In this document: positions 34,367 to 43,102 of the stretch, piece after piece
Position numbering within the stretch: the first letter of the stretch is position 1
How the letters are laid out: each line of letters opens with the position of its first letter
Notes under the pieces: generated by a model
Told to the model about the DNA's origin: nothing
The model's input: the letters and a program-made list of their open reading frames with translations, nothing else
Database searches by the model: none
NCBI RefSeq assembly: GCF_003268775.1
Contig: NZ_QLSU01000003.1
Location: 186,001-250,000 of the forward strand
Direction: 5' to 3'
Origin: Paraburkholderia unamae
GTDB lineage: Bacteria > Pseudomonadota > Gammaproteobacteria > Burkholderiales > Burkholderiaceae
DNA length: 64,000 bases
Translations under genes and position numbers: made by a program

Positions 34367-35134
34367 TCAGATCGTCAGGCCGCCGTCAACGACAATGCAC
34401 TCGCCGTTGGTATAGCTCGACGCGTCGGACACGAGGTACAGCACCGTGCCCGCCATCTCGCGAGGCTCGGCGTGGCGGCGCAGCGGAATCTGGGCCATCC
34501 AGCTTTGGTACAGCGCCTCGTCCTCGAACAAGGCTCCGGCGAATTTCGTTTTGGTGAGGCCTGGCAGCAAGGCGTTCACGCGGATGCCGAGCGGCCCGCA
34601 CTCCTTGGCGAACGCCCGCGTCATATTGACGACGGCGGCCTTCGTGATCGAGTAGATGCCCTGCCTGTCGCCGGGTTGCAGCGCGTTGACGGACGCGGTG
34701 TTGACAATCGCGCCGCCGCCGTGCTCGCGCATCAACTTTCCCGCCTCCACCGACATGAAAAAGTAGCCGCGCAAATTGACTTCCACGGTCTTTTCGAAGG
34801 ACGTGAGATCGGTGTCGAGAATGTGACCGAAATACGGATTCGCCGCCGCGTTGTTCACGAGAATATCGAGCCGCCCGTGGCGCGCGCGCACATGCTCGAA
34901 GATCGCGTGAATGTCGTCGAGACGGCCCACGTGGCACGCATGCGCCTCGGCGCTGCCGCCTGCCTCCCGGATGGCGTTCGCCACGGCTTCGCAGTCTTCG
35001 CGCTTGCGGCTAGACACGATCACATGGGCGCCTTGCTGCGCGAGCAACCGGGCAATCTCCTCGCCAATGCCACGGCTCGCACCCGTGACCAGCGCGACTT
35101 TTCCGTCAAGATCGAATAAATCAGTAGTCCCCAT
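34367..35134 (-). CDS. Short-chain dehydrogenase/reductase
   Basis: A 255-residue classical SDR. TGASRGIGEEIARLL binds the dinucleotide, NNAAANPYFG is the NNAG-like motif, Ser in NTASVNA and YSITK supply the catalytic residues. Two ATGs follow CGGAGGA; the second (35134) has the better 4-nt distance, the first (35137) is only 1 nt away. It lies between the kinase gene (43 bp upstream) and the acyl-CoA dehydrogenase gene (34 bp downstream). It could oxidise a hydroxyacyl intermediate or reduce a keto acid in the same pathway. Substrate not known. Confidence 0.9.
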   Translation of the reverse strand: MGTTDLFDLDGKVALVTGASRGIGEEIARLLAQQGAHVIVSSRKREDCEAVANAIREAGGSAEAHACHVGRLDDIHAIFEHVRARHGRLDILVNNAAANPYFGHILDTDLTSFEKTVEVNLRGYFFMSVEAGKLMREHGGGAIVNTASVNALQPGDRQGIYSITKAAVVNMTRAFAKECGPLGIRVNALLPGLTKTKFAGALFEDEALYQSWMAQIPLRRHAEPREMAGTVLYLVSDASSYTNGECIVVDGGLTI

Positions 35135-35177
35135 CATTCCTCCGATATGTCTCGTTTCGCGTATCGCTCGCGCGGCT

Positions 35178-36194
35178 TCAGATCAACTCGACACCCATGG
35201 CCGCCAGCGCACCCGCCATTTCACCGACCTGGCGCGCCTTGTCGTTCGACGCATTGCCGCCGAGCGCCCGCTTTTTCACCCCCTGGGCGATGGCCGCCAG
35301 CCGGAAGAAACTGAAAGCCAGGTAAAAATGCCAGTTCTCGATGGCGCCGATTCCGCGCAAGCGGCAATATTGTTCGACGATCGCGGCCTCATCCGGCACG
35401 CCGAGCGCCGCGCGATCCAGCCCCGCCAGCCCGACGATATGACCTTTGGGGGGCAACCTCAGGCACATGCAGAAGTACGCCAGGTCGGCCAGCGGATTGC
35501 CGAGCGTGGAGAGTTCCCAATCGAGTACGGCACGCACCTGCGGCGTGCCCCGGTGAAAGATCAGGTTGTCGATGCGGAAGTCGCCATGCACCAGCGCGGG
35601 CTTGCCCGCCTCGGCCGGACAGTGCGCGGGCAGCCACGCGATCAGCGCTTCCATGGCGGCAAGCTCATCCGTTTGCGCCGCGCGGTATTGCCTCGTCCAG
35701 ACATCGATCTGGCGTGCGAAGTAATTGCCGGCGCGTCCATAGTCCGCGAGACCGACGGCCTCGACATCCACGTCGTGCAGCGCCGCCATCGTGCCGATCA
35801 GCGCGTCGTACACGGCGGCGCGACCGCCGGCGGGCAACGAGGGCAAGGCCGGGTCCCAGTGGATCTCGCCTTCTTCGAAGCTCATCACGTAGAACAGACT
35901 GCCGATCACGTCGCGGTCTTCGCAAAGGTGCAAGGCGCGGGCGACCGGAACGGGCGTGCCGCTCAGCGCGCTCAGCACGCGAAATTCGCGGTCCACGGCA
36001 TGCGCGGACTTGAGCAGCGCGCCAGGCGGCTGACGCCGCAGCACATAGCGGCCGCTTTGTGCTTCGATGAGAAACGTCGGGTTCGATTGGCCGCCCGCGA
36101 ACTTCTCGACGGACATGGGTCCCTGAAAGCCGGCCACGTGGGCCGCCAGATAACGCGTGAGGGCTTCGACGTCGAATTCAAGAGTGCTATTCAT
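35178..36194 (-). CDS. APH-type phosphotransferase (LvaA/ACAD10-11 kinase-domain-like)
   Basis: A 338-residue kinase-fold protein. GGQSNPTFLIEA forms the glycine loop, LRRQPPG holds the ATP-binding Lys/Arg region, VHGDFRIDNL is the catalytic Brenner motif (HGDxxxxN) and VLDWELSTLGNPLADLAYF the metal-binding Asp region. Despite the aminoglycoside-kinase family name, members next to acyl-CoA dehydrogenases phosphorylate hydroxyacyl-CoAs. The ATG at 36194 fits the family start. It lies 26 bp after the phosphatase gene. An antibiotic-resistance role is not supported by this context. Confidence 0.88.
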   Translation of the reverse strand: MNSTLEFDVEALTRYLAAHVAGFQGPMSVEKFAGGQSNPTFLIEAQSGRYVLRRQPPGALLKSAHAVDREFRVLSALSGTPVPVARALHLCEDRDVIGSLFYVMSFEEGEIHWDPALPSLPAGGRAAVYDALIGTMAALHDVDVEAVGLADYGRAGNYFARQIDVWTRQYRAAQTDELAAMEALIAWLPAHCPAEAGKPALVHGDFRIDNLIFHRGTPQVRAVLDWELSTLGNPLADLAYFCMCLRLPPKGHIVGLAGLDRAALGVPDEAAIVEQYCRLRGIGAIENWHFYLAFSFFRLAAIAQGVKKRALGGNASNDKARQVGEMAGALAAMGVELI

Positions 36195-36220
36195 GTTGGC
36201 TGCGGATACCAGGAATCGAA

Positions 36221-36895
36221 TCAACCGTAGGTGACGAGTTCGCGCCTTTCGGCCCGTTCGAGATGGGGCAACGCGTTGAAGCTGACCAGTGACATCGCGT
36301 TTTCGTTGAACACGTACTGGCTCACGCTGCTGTTGCGAATCTGCATGTTGAGCGCGATAGCCGCGGCGGCGGGCGCCTGGAGCACCTGCTGTGCGGTCAC
36401 GGCAATCGGCCCACCCGAACTCACCACCAGCACCCGCTTGCCGCCCATGCGCGCGATGGCGAGGCGTGCGCGCTCCACGCGCGCCTGGAACTGCGCCCAG
36501 GTCTCGGGAACGCGGCCCGGCAGGCGATCTTCGGACCACAGGTGCAGCACCTGCTTGAGGCCCTTGTAGAAGTGTTTCATCGAGCTTTCGGCCGCGAGGC
36601 CCGGCGCGGCGTCGCTCTCGCCGAGCGCCGAAAACAGGGCGCGAAAGTCGTATTCGTTCAGGTCGGCGTCCTGCACGATCTGCGCGGGCTGGCCGCCCAT
36701 GGCGGTGAGCATGGCGTCGGCGGTTTGCGCGTGCCTGCGCATCGTGCCCGTGACGATGCGATCGAACGTCAGATTCGCCTGCGCGAAGTATTCGCCGAGC
36801 CAGCGCGACTGCATGCGGCCCGAAGATGAAAGCTCGTCGTAGTTTTCAGCGCCGAAAGACGCCTGGCCGTGCCGCACCAGATAGAGTTCCGCCAT
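36221..36895 (-). CDS. Histidine phosphatase family protein
   Basis: A 224-residue phosphoglycerate-mutase-like protein. LVRHGQASFG at residues ~5-14 has the phospho-accepting His (RHG), and VLVVSSGGPI, where SHG would be usual, has Ser-Ser-Gly in place of the second His. The missing His makes activity uncertain. The ATG at 36895 places RHG in the normal position. It is the first gene of the operon with the kinase, SDR and acyl-CoA dehydrogenase, and could act on a phosphorylated intermediate of that pathway. Confidence 0.85.
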   Translation of the reverse strand: MAELYLVRHGQASFGAENYDELSSSGRMQSRWLGEYFAQANLTFDRIVTGTMRRHAQTADAMLTAMGGQPAQIVQDADLNEYDFRALFSALGESDAAPGLAAESSMKHFYKGLKQVLHLWSEDRLPGRVPETWAQFQARVERARLAIARMGGKRVLVVSSGGPIAVTAQQVLQAPAAAAIALNMQIRNSSVSQYVFNENAMSLVSFNALPHLERAERRELVTYG

Positions 36896-36993
36896 GCCAT
36901 CCTCACTGGAATATGGCTGGAACGATACCGGGCGCCAAGGCATTCAGGAAATTGATTCTCGTGATACCTTGCCATAACGAACAGTGACACCCC

Positions 36994-37893
36994 CTACTGC
37001 CGCGTCTTGCGCATGAGGCGGCCGATCTGTTCGCGCAGCCAGCGGTGCGCGGGGTCGGCGGAAACGCTGCGATGCCAGTAGCCGTGCGTCTCCAGATCGG
37101 GCAGCGCGAACGGCAGCGCCAGGATGCGCGCGTCGTAGCGCTTGAGCAGCATGAGCGGCGCCGTCAGCATGAGGTCGGTGCGCATGGCGATCAAGGGCGC
37201 GACCAGATAATGTTGAACGCGCGTCTGGATGGTGCGCCGCACGCCCAGCTTGTTGAGTTCCGTATCGACGAGGCCGGGCCCCTGGCGGCGGCTCGACACG
37301 TGAATATGGCCGAAGCGCAGGTAGTCGTCGATCGTCAGCTTCTTCTTCGCGAACGGATGGTCCTGGCGCAGCATGCACGCGTAACGGTCGCGGCCGAGCG
37401 GCTCCTGTTCGAGATAGGGGTCGTCGATCAGGGGCGCGTCGATCGCGAGGTGGACCGCGCCGCTCGCGAGCGCTTCGGGCACGTCGCGGCGCGTCGTGAA
37501 GTAGCTCTCGATGCGAATGCCGGGCGCGTGGCGCTGGAGCACTTCTTCGAGCGCGGGAAGCAGCAATGCTTCGGTCAGGTCGTTCATGCTGAGCCGGAAG
37601 GTGCGCTGCGACGCCGCCGGATCGAAGCGCTCGCCCGCATGCGTGCTCGAATCGAGCAGTTGCAGCGCCTCGCGCACCCGCACGATGATGTTCTCCGAAA
37701 CGGGGGTCGGCATCATGCCCGCCGGCGTGCTCACGAACAGCGGATCGTCGAAGGTCTTGCGCATGCGCGCGAGCGCATTGCTCACGGCGGGCTGCGTGAT
37801 GAACAGCAGTTCCGCCGCGCGCGTGAGGTTGCGCGTTCGATACACGGCTTCGAACACGATGAAGAGATTCAGATCGATCCTGGACAGACGCAT
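36994..37893 (-). CDS. LysR-family transcriptional regulator (NodD/NahR-like branch)
   Basis: A 299-residue LTTR. LSRIDLNLFIVFEAVYRTRNLTRAAELL and ITQPAVSNALARMRKTFDDPLF (split motif, residues 3-55) are the HTH of the branch with NodD, NahR and LinR. The inducer domain covers ~90-295. It is divergent from the DHA2 exporter at 38031 with a 137-bp gap, and lies 98 bp upstream of the phosphatase-kinase operon on the same strand. The exporter is the more likely target; effector unknown. Confidence 0.92.
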   Translation of the reverse strand: MRLSRIDLNLFIVFEAVYRTRNLTRAAELLFITQPAVSNALARMRKTFDDPLFVSTPAGMMPTPVSENIIVRVREALQLLDSSTHAGERFDPAASQRTFRLSMNDLTEALLLPALEEVLQRHAPGIRIESYFTTRRDVPEALASGAVHLAIDAPLIDDPYLEQEPLGRDRYACMLRQDHPFAKKKLTIDDYLRFGHIHVSSRRQGPGLVDTELNKLGVRRTIQTRVQHYLVAPLIAMRTDLMLTAPLMLLKRYDARILALPFALPDLETHGYWHRSVSADPAHRWLREQIGRLMRKTRQ

Positions 37894-38030
37894 GGCTTGA
37901 GATTCCCCTGGCCGCGTGGAATGGCGTACGGCTGCGGGTCATTATCAACTTGAGTAGAATTGGCGACAATATCCGCCTGAAGGCCACGTCGGCGCATGCC
38001 CGCTCTGGCTGTCACCAAGGAACACGCCTG

Positions 38031-39428
38031 ATGCCGCACCGCCTCGAACGCCGCACCGCTGTCGCCTTCCTTGTGGCCGCAACGTTCTTCATGGAGAACC
38101 TCGACGCCACGGTCATCACCACCTCGTTGCCCGTCATGGCGCGCGACTTCCACACCGCCCCCGCCTACCTCTCGATCGGCGTCTCCGCGTACCTGGTCGC
38201 GCTCACCATGTTCATTCCCGTGAGCGGGTGGCTGGCCGAGCGCTTTGGCGCGCGGCGCGTGTTCGCCTCGGCTATCACGGTGTTCACCGTCGCTTCGCTG
38301 CTGTGCGCGCTCAGCACGGGGTTGTTCGCCTTCACGGCGGCGCGTGTGCTGCAAGGACTGGGCGGCGCGATGATGGTGCCGGTGGGCCGGCTGGTGGTGC
38401 TGCGCGACACGCCCAAGCACGAGATCGTGCGCGCCATCGCCATTCTCACGTGGCCCGCGCTCGTCGCACCCATACTCGGGCCGCCGCTGGGCGGCTGGAT
38501 TAGCACGCACTGGAGCTGGCCCTGGATCTTCCTGCTCAATCTGCCGCTCGGCGTGGCCGCGTTCGCCGCCGCGCTGTGCCTCATGCGCGACACCGAGCGG
38601 CAGGCGCGCCGCTTCGACACGTCCGGCTTCGTGCTCAGCGGCCTGGGCTTCGCGTGCCTGATGAGCGGCATCGAGATGGCAAGCCGCGCCGACGTGAGCG
38701 TGCCAGTATCGGCCGGCACGTGCGCGGCGGGCGTCGCGCTGCTCGCCGCCGCCATCGCGCACTTGCGCCGCGCGCCGCACCCGCTGTTCGATCTCGCGCC
38801 GCTGAAAATCACGACGTTTCGCGTTACCGTGTTCGGCGGCTCGCTGTTTCGCACCGCCATCAGCACCGCGCCGTTCCTGCTGCCGCTGATGTTCCAGGTG
38901 GCGTTCGGGTGGAGCGCGGTGGCGTCAGGCGCGCTCCTGCTGTGGCTGTTCGCGGGCAATCTGTGCATGAAACCGGGCACCACGTGGATCATGCAGCGCT
39001 TCGGCTTTCGCACCGTGCTCGTCGTCAACGGCACGCTGGTCGCGCTCGGCTTCGCGGGTTTCACGCTGCTCGGCCCGGATACACCGCGCGTGGCGGTGGC
39101 GGCCTTGCTGTTCTTCAGCGGCCTCACCCGCTCGATGCAATTCACCGCGCTGAACACGATCGGTTTCGCCGACGTCCCCCAACCGCAGATGCGCGACGCG
39201 ACCACGCTGTTCTCGGTGCTGCAACAAATGAACGGCGGCATGGGCATCGCCGTGGGCGCGCTCGCGCTTTCCGTGGCCGAAGCGCTGCGCGGCACGCACG
39301 CGGGCACGGCGGGCGCGGCCGACTTTCATCTCGCGTTCTGGATGATCACCGCGCTCGCGGCACTGGGCGTGGTGGACAGCGTCCTGCTGCCGCGCAGCGC
39401 CGGCGCGCATATTCTGGCGCGGCGCTAG
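38031..39428 (+). CDS. MFS transporter, DHA2 (EmrB/QacA) family
   Basis: A 465-residue protein with about 13-14 membrane helices. ATFFMENLDATVITTSLPVMARDF is the DHA2 start, SGWLAERFGARRVF the loop 2-3 motif, and QGLGGAMMVPVGRLVVLRDTP the motif after helix 4. Such proteins export drugs, dyes or toxic metabolites. AAGGAA stands 8 nt before ATG 38031; the open frame upstream to 37950 has no similarity. It is divergent from a LysR gene, which probably induces it. Confidence 0.88.
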   Translation: MPHRLERRTAVAFLVAATFFMENLDATVITTSLPVMARDFHTAPAYLSIGVSAYLVALTMFIPVSGWLAERFGARRVFASAITVFTVASLLCALSTGLFAFTAARVLQGLGGAMMVPVGRLVVLRDTPKHEIVRAIAILTWPALVAPILGPPLGGWISTHWSWPWIFLLNLPLGVAAFAAALCLMRDTERQARRFDTSGFVLSGLGFACLMSGIEMASRADVSVPVSAGTCAAGVALLAAAIAHLRRAPHPLFDLAPLKITTFRVTVFGGSLFRTAISTAPFLLPLMFQVAFGWSAVASGALLLWLFAGNLCMKPGTTWIMQRFGFRTVLVVNGTLVALGFAGFTLLGPDTPRVAVAALLFFSGLTRSMQFTALNTIGFADVPQPQMRDATTLFSVLQQMNGGMGIAVGALALSVAEALRGTHAGTAGAADFHLAFWMITALAALGVVDSVLLPRSAGAHILARR

Positions 39429-39476
39429 CATGCTACGCACCGCCCCCACCCGCAACCGCGCGCGCCCTCCACACCG

Positions 39477-40472
39477 ATGCTCAGCGTAGCCCTCCTCGTG
39501 TTCCCCGGCGTGCAGGCGCTCGACGTGTTCGGGCCCACCGACGTTTTTTCGGAGGCCAACCGCTTCCTGCCGCCCGAATCCCACTATCGGCTGGAACTGA
39601 TCGCGACCACGCACGGCGCGATCCCCTGCTCCAGCGGCGTGCGTATCGCCGCGGACCGCCATTTCGGGGATGCCCTCGACCACTACGATCTGCTGCTCGC
39701 GGCGGGCGGCCCCTCGCTCGTGGATCAAGCGCTGCCGGACGACGTGCACGCGTGGCTGCGCGAGGCCAGCGGGCGCGCACGGCGCTTCGGGGCCATCTGC
39801 AACGGCTCGCTCACGCTCGGGCGGGCGGGGCTGCTCGAAAACCGCACCGTGACGACACACTGGAACGACGCGGGCGCGCTCGCGGCCATGTGTCCGGGCA
39901 CGAACGTCGAATACGACCGCATCTTCATTCAGGACGGCAACCTCTATACCTCGGCGGGCGTGACGGCGGGCATCGATCTTTCGCTGTATCTGCTCGCGCA
40001 GGATCACGGCCCCGAGGTCGCGCTGAACGTGGCGCGCCGGCTCGTGGTGTTCGTGCAGCGCGCGGGCGGCCAGTCGCAGTTCAGCCCGTATCTCACGCCC
40101 TATGCCGAAGCGTCGTCGCCCATTGCCCAGGTGCAGCAATATGTGCTCGGGCATCTGGACGAGGACTTGAGCGTGGACGTGCTGGCGTCCGTCGCCAGAA
40201 TGAGCAAGCGTAATTTCGCGCGCATCTTCGTGCGCGACACCAACGTGACGCCCGCTGAATTCGTCGAGAGCGCACGCATCGACGCGGCGCGCGTGATGCT
40301 CGAAAACAGCGCGCTGCCGCTCAAGACCGTGGCGTTCCGCTGCGGCATGCGGGACGCCGACCATCTGCGCGTGGCCTTCCGGCGCAAGCTAGGCACCACG
40401 CCGCAACAATACCGGAGCCACTTCGGCGCAATCACCGCGAAAACCGGCCGCAACGCGAAAGCCGATTCGTAA
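39477..40472 (+). CDS. GlxA-family transcriptional regulator (DJ-1/PfpI plus AraC HTH)
   Basis: A 331-residue regulator. Residues ~1-180 are an amidotransferase-like DJ-1/PfpI domain (LLVFPGVQALDVFGPTDVF, FGAICNGSLTLGRAGLL with the Cys of the elbow, YTSAGVTAGIDLSLYL). Residues ~220-320 are two AraC HTH units (LSVDVLASVARMSKRNFARIF, LPLKTVAFRCGMRDADHLRVAF). It starts 48 bp after the DHA2 exporter on the same strand and may belong to its transcript. Known relatives sense carnitine, arginine or other nitrogen compounds. Confidence 0.9.
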   Translation: MLSVALLVFPGVQALDVFGPTDVFSEANRFLPPESHYRLELIATTHGAIPCSSGVRIAADRHFGDALDHYDLLLAAGGPSLVDQALPDDVHAWLREASGRARRFGAICNGSLTLGRAGLLENRTVTTHWNDAGALAAMCPGTNVEYDRIFIQDGNLYTSAGVTAGIDLSLYLLAQDHGPEVALNVARRLVVFVQRAGGQSQFSPYLTPYAEASSPIAQVQQYVLGHLDEDLSVDVLASVARMSKRNFARIFVRDTNVTPAEFVESARIDAARVMLENSALPLKTVAFRCGMRDADHLRVAFRRKLGTTPQQYRSHFGAITAKTGRNAKADS

Positions 40473-40480
40473 CCGCGCCT

Positions 40481-41056
40481 TCAATGCGCGCCAGCCGCCG
40501 CTGCGCCGTGTGAAACGTTGCCAACGCCGGGCGCGCTCACCAGCCGGTCATAGTCGGTTTTCGACAGGCCTCGCTTCGCGTAAAGAAACGCGGCGACCTG
40601 CCAGAGCGTCTGATCCGACTGCGTCTTGCCGAACGACGGCATTGCGGTCATGTTCACGCCGTGCTTGATGACCCAGAACATCAGCGCGGGGTTGTTGCGG
40701 CGGCTCGCCGCCAGCAGCGCGGGCGCGGCGGGTTGAATGCCTGCGCCCACCGCGCTCAGCGGCCGGTCCGGCGCGCCGTGGCAAAGCGCGCAATTCGCGT
40801 CATACGTGTGGGCGCCCGCGCGAATGTTGTCGAGCGACATCAGGTCGGCGGGCGGCGCGTCGTGGCCGCCGTAGTGATGCAGCGAGGCTTCGTAGGTCGA
40901 ATGCAGCATCTTCGCGACGAGCGGATTGTCTTTCGCGCTTGCGGAAACGTCGTAAAGCCCGGCATGCAGCCAGGCGAACGCGGCGCCTGCGGGCAACACG
41001 AGCAACGCCGCCGCCGTTCCGATAACGGTGGCGAGACGCGAATGAGTGGAGGGCAT
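40481..41056 (-). CDS. Cytochrome c, single haem, membrane-anchored or exported
   Basis: A 191-residue protein with an N-terminal hydrophobic helix (residues ~9-30) that may be a signal peptide or anchor. The haem site is CALCH at about residue 83, and MPSFGKT near residue 143 supplies the Met ligand. It resembles class I cytochromes c that accept electrons from periplasmic dehydrogenases or feed oxidases. AGGA stands ~7 nt before the ATG at 41056. It lies 104 bp downstream of a GlxA gene on the same strand and converges on another GlxA gene; no partner dehydrogenase is present. Confidence 0.88.
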   Translation of the reverse strand: MPSTHSRLATVIGTAAALLVLPAGAAFAWLHAGLYDVSASAKDNPLVAKMLHSTYEASLHHYGGHDAPPADLMSLDNIRAGAHTYDANCALCHGAPDRPLSAVGAGIQPAAPALLAASRRNNPALMFWVIKHGVNMTAMPSFGKTQSDQTLWQVAAFLYAKRGLSKTDYDRLVSAPGVGNVSHGAAAAGAH

Positions 41057-41160
41057 GATGTTCCTCGCAGGAGTTCGGAGCCCTCTTATTCTTGATCGTC
41101 GTTGCTTGCCGGAAAGTGTCGCGCAGATTACGAGTTTGATAACTGCCGTGGTCGCGCCAG

Positions 41161-42114
41161 CTAGCCCGCCGCGCGCGCGTCGCGGCGCACCGCCTGCGGC
41201 GGCACGCCGAAGCCGCGCACGAACGCCTCGCGCATGTGCCGCCGGTCCCGAAACCCGGTTTCGCGCGCCACTACGTCGAGCGGATGCGTGCTTTGTTCGA
41301 TCATGAGCCGCGCCGCCTCGAGGCGCAGGCCCTCCACGGCGCGCGCGGGCGACTGCCCCGTCTCGGCCGTGAACACGCGGCTGAACTGGCGCGGGCTCAG
41401 GTGCACGGCCTCGGCAAGCTGCTCCACGGTGAGCGCGCGATTGAGGTTGCGGCGCGCGTAGTCGAGCGCGGTCTGGATGCGGTCGGACTTCGGCGCGAGC
41501 GCGAGCATTTCGGAATGTTGCGACTGGCCGCCCGAGCGGCGCTGGTACATGACGAGCTTGTGCGCCACGGAGCGCGCCACCTCCGCGCCCAGATCGCGCT
41601 CGACCATGGCGAGCGCGAGATCGAGACCCGCCGTCATGCCCGCCGACGTCCAGATCGGCCCGTCGACGATATAGATGCGGTCGTCCTCCACCTGCACGCC
41701 GGGAAAGCGCTGCTGTAACTCGCGCGCGTAGAACCAGTGCGTGGTCGCGCGGCGGCCGTCGAGCAGCCCCGCCTCGGCCAGCACGAAGCCGCCCGTGCAG
41801 ATGCCCGCCACGCGGCGCGCGCGGCCGCCCGCGCGGCGCAGGAACGCGAGCGTTTCCTTGGGCGCCCCCACGCTGAGCGGGTCGTTCACGCCCGCCACGA
41901 TCCAGGTGTCCACGCGGCTGCGCGCGGGCGCAGGCGCGCGCCGCGTCCCCACGCTCATGGCGAGCGACGAGCGCACGTCGCCACCCGCCACCGAATAGTT
42001 TTCGATCGCGTAGAACGGCGTGCCCGCCACGACGTTGGCATATTCGAAAACGCTTTGCGTGGCGATGGCCATGACCTGAAAGCCGTCGCCCAGCAGGTAG
42101 CCGATGCGGTGCAT
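41161..42114 (-). CDS. GlxA-family transcriptional regulator (second)
   Basis: A 317-residue regulator with the same plan as the one at 39477: DJ-1/PfpI domain (residues ~1-190, with VAGICTGGFVLAEAGLL and TSAGMTAGLDLAL) and AraC HTH (~215-310, with LTVEQLAEAVHLSPRQFSRVF and HPLDVVARETGFRDRRHMREAF). It is divergent from two short-chain dehydrogenase genes with a 143-bp gap, so it probably controls them. The cytochrome c gene follows on the same strand. Confidence 0.9.
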   Translation of the reverse strand: MHRIGYLLGDGFQVMAIATQSVFEYANVVAGTPFYAIENYSVAGGDVRSSLAMSVGTRRAPAPARSRVDTWIVAGVNDPLSVGAPKETLAFLRRAGGRARRVAGICTGGFVLAEAGLLDGRRATTHWFYARELQQRFPGVQVEDDRIYIVDGPIWTSAGMTAGLDLALAMVERDLGAEVARSVAHKLVMYQRRSGGQSQHSEMLALAPKSDRIQTALDYARRNLNRALTVEQLAEAVHLSPRQFSRVFTAETGQSPARAVEGLRLEAARLMIEQSTHPLDVVARETGFRDRRHMREAFVRGFGVPPQAVRRDARAAG

Positions 42115-42257
42115 GTCCTTCTCCCGTCACTGCATGTCCTAAAACACGACCCTATACGTCATTTGCGCCGCCGTCAATCGCGCCCAGAATGCACTCACGA
42201 CAACGCCGCTCCGGCGTTCTTCAACCACCCGCCCCTTTTGTGGCAAGGAGTGCAGTC

Positions 42258-43061
42258 ATGACCCAGCAAACGCATCGCGGCACGGCGCTCATCACCGGCG
42301 CGTCATCCGGCATCGGCGCCGTGTACGCCGCGCAACTCGCCCGCCTCGGCTACGACCTCGTGCTCGTCGCGCGCAATCGCGAGCGGCTCGCGAAGCTCGC
42401 CGAGCGCATCACCAACGAAACGCAGCGCGACGTGGAAGTGCTCGCGGCCGACCTCAACGCGCGCGGCGACCTCGCAGCCGTCGAAGCACGCCTGCGCGAC
42501 GACGCGAGCCTCACGCTGCTCGTGAACAACGCGGGCATCGGCACGCATACGCCGCTCGTCGAAAGCGACGTGGAGCACATGACGCGCATGATCGATCTGA
42601 ACGTCACCGCGCTCACGCGGCTCACCTACGCGGCCGTGCCCGGTTTCGTCGCGCGCGGCCAGGGCGCCATCATCAATATCGCTTCCATCGTGAGCGTCGC
42701 GCCCGAGATCCTCAACGGCGTGTATGGCGGCACCAAGGCGTTCGTGCTCGCGTTCAGCCAGTCGCTGCAACACGAACTGGCCGCGAAGGGTATCCGCGTG
42801 CAGGCGGTGCTGCCCGGCGCGACCGCCACCGACTTCTGGGAAACGGGCGGTCTGCCGCTCGAACATCTCGACAGTGCGATTGTCATGTCCGCCGAGGACC
42901 TGGTGAGCGCCGCCCTCACCGGCTTCGAGCGTGGCGAAACCGTGACGATTCCTTCGCTGCACGACGTGGAGCAATGGAATGCGTTCGAAACCGCCCGCCG
43001 CGCGATGTCCACGCAGCTTTCCAGCAATACGCCCGCGCCGCGCTATCGCGTCGCACAGTAA
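42258..43061 (+). CDS. Short-chain dehydrogenase/reductase
   Basis: A 267-residue classical SDR. TGASSGIGAVYAAQLARLG binds NAD(P), NNAGIGTHTP is the NNAG motif, Ser in NIASIVSVAP and YGGTK give the catalytic Ser-Tyr-Lys. AAGGAG lies 7 nt before ATG 42258. It is divergent from a GlxA regulator and followed after 41 bp by another SDR. The substrate is unknown; it resembles the general oxidoreductases induced in stress or aromatic metabolism. Confidence 0.9.
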   Translation: MTQQTHRGTALITGASSGIGAVYAAQLARLGYDLVLVARNRERLAKLAERITNETQRDVEVLAADLNARGDLAAVEARLRDDASLTLLVNNAGIGTHTPLVESDVEHMTRMIDLNVTALTRLTYAAVPGFVARGQGAIINIASIVSVAPEILNGVYGGTKAFVLAFSQSLQHELAAKGIRVQAVLPGATATDFWETGGLPLEHLDSAIVMSAEDLVSAALTGFERGETVTIPSLHDVEQWNAFETARRAMSTQLSSNTPAPRYRVAQ

Positions 43062-43102
43062 CTTCGCATGACTGATGTTTTCTAACTTCTGTAACACACA
43101 TC

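Noticed and set aside
35178..36194. Aminoglycoside-resistance gene
   Set aside because: The kinase fold matches, but the gene lies in an acyl-CoA dehydrogenase operon, as do the hydroxyacyl-CoA kinases.
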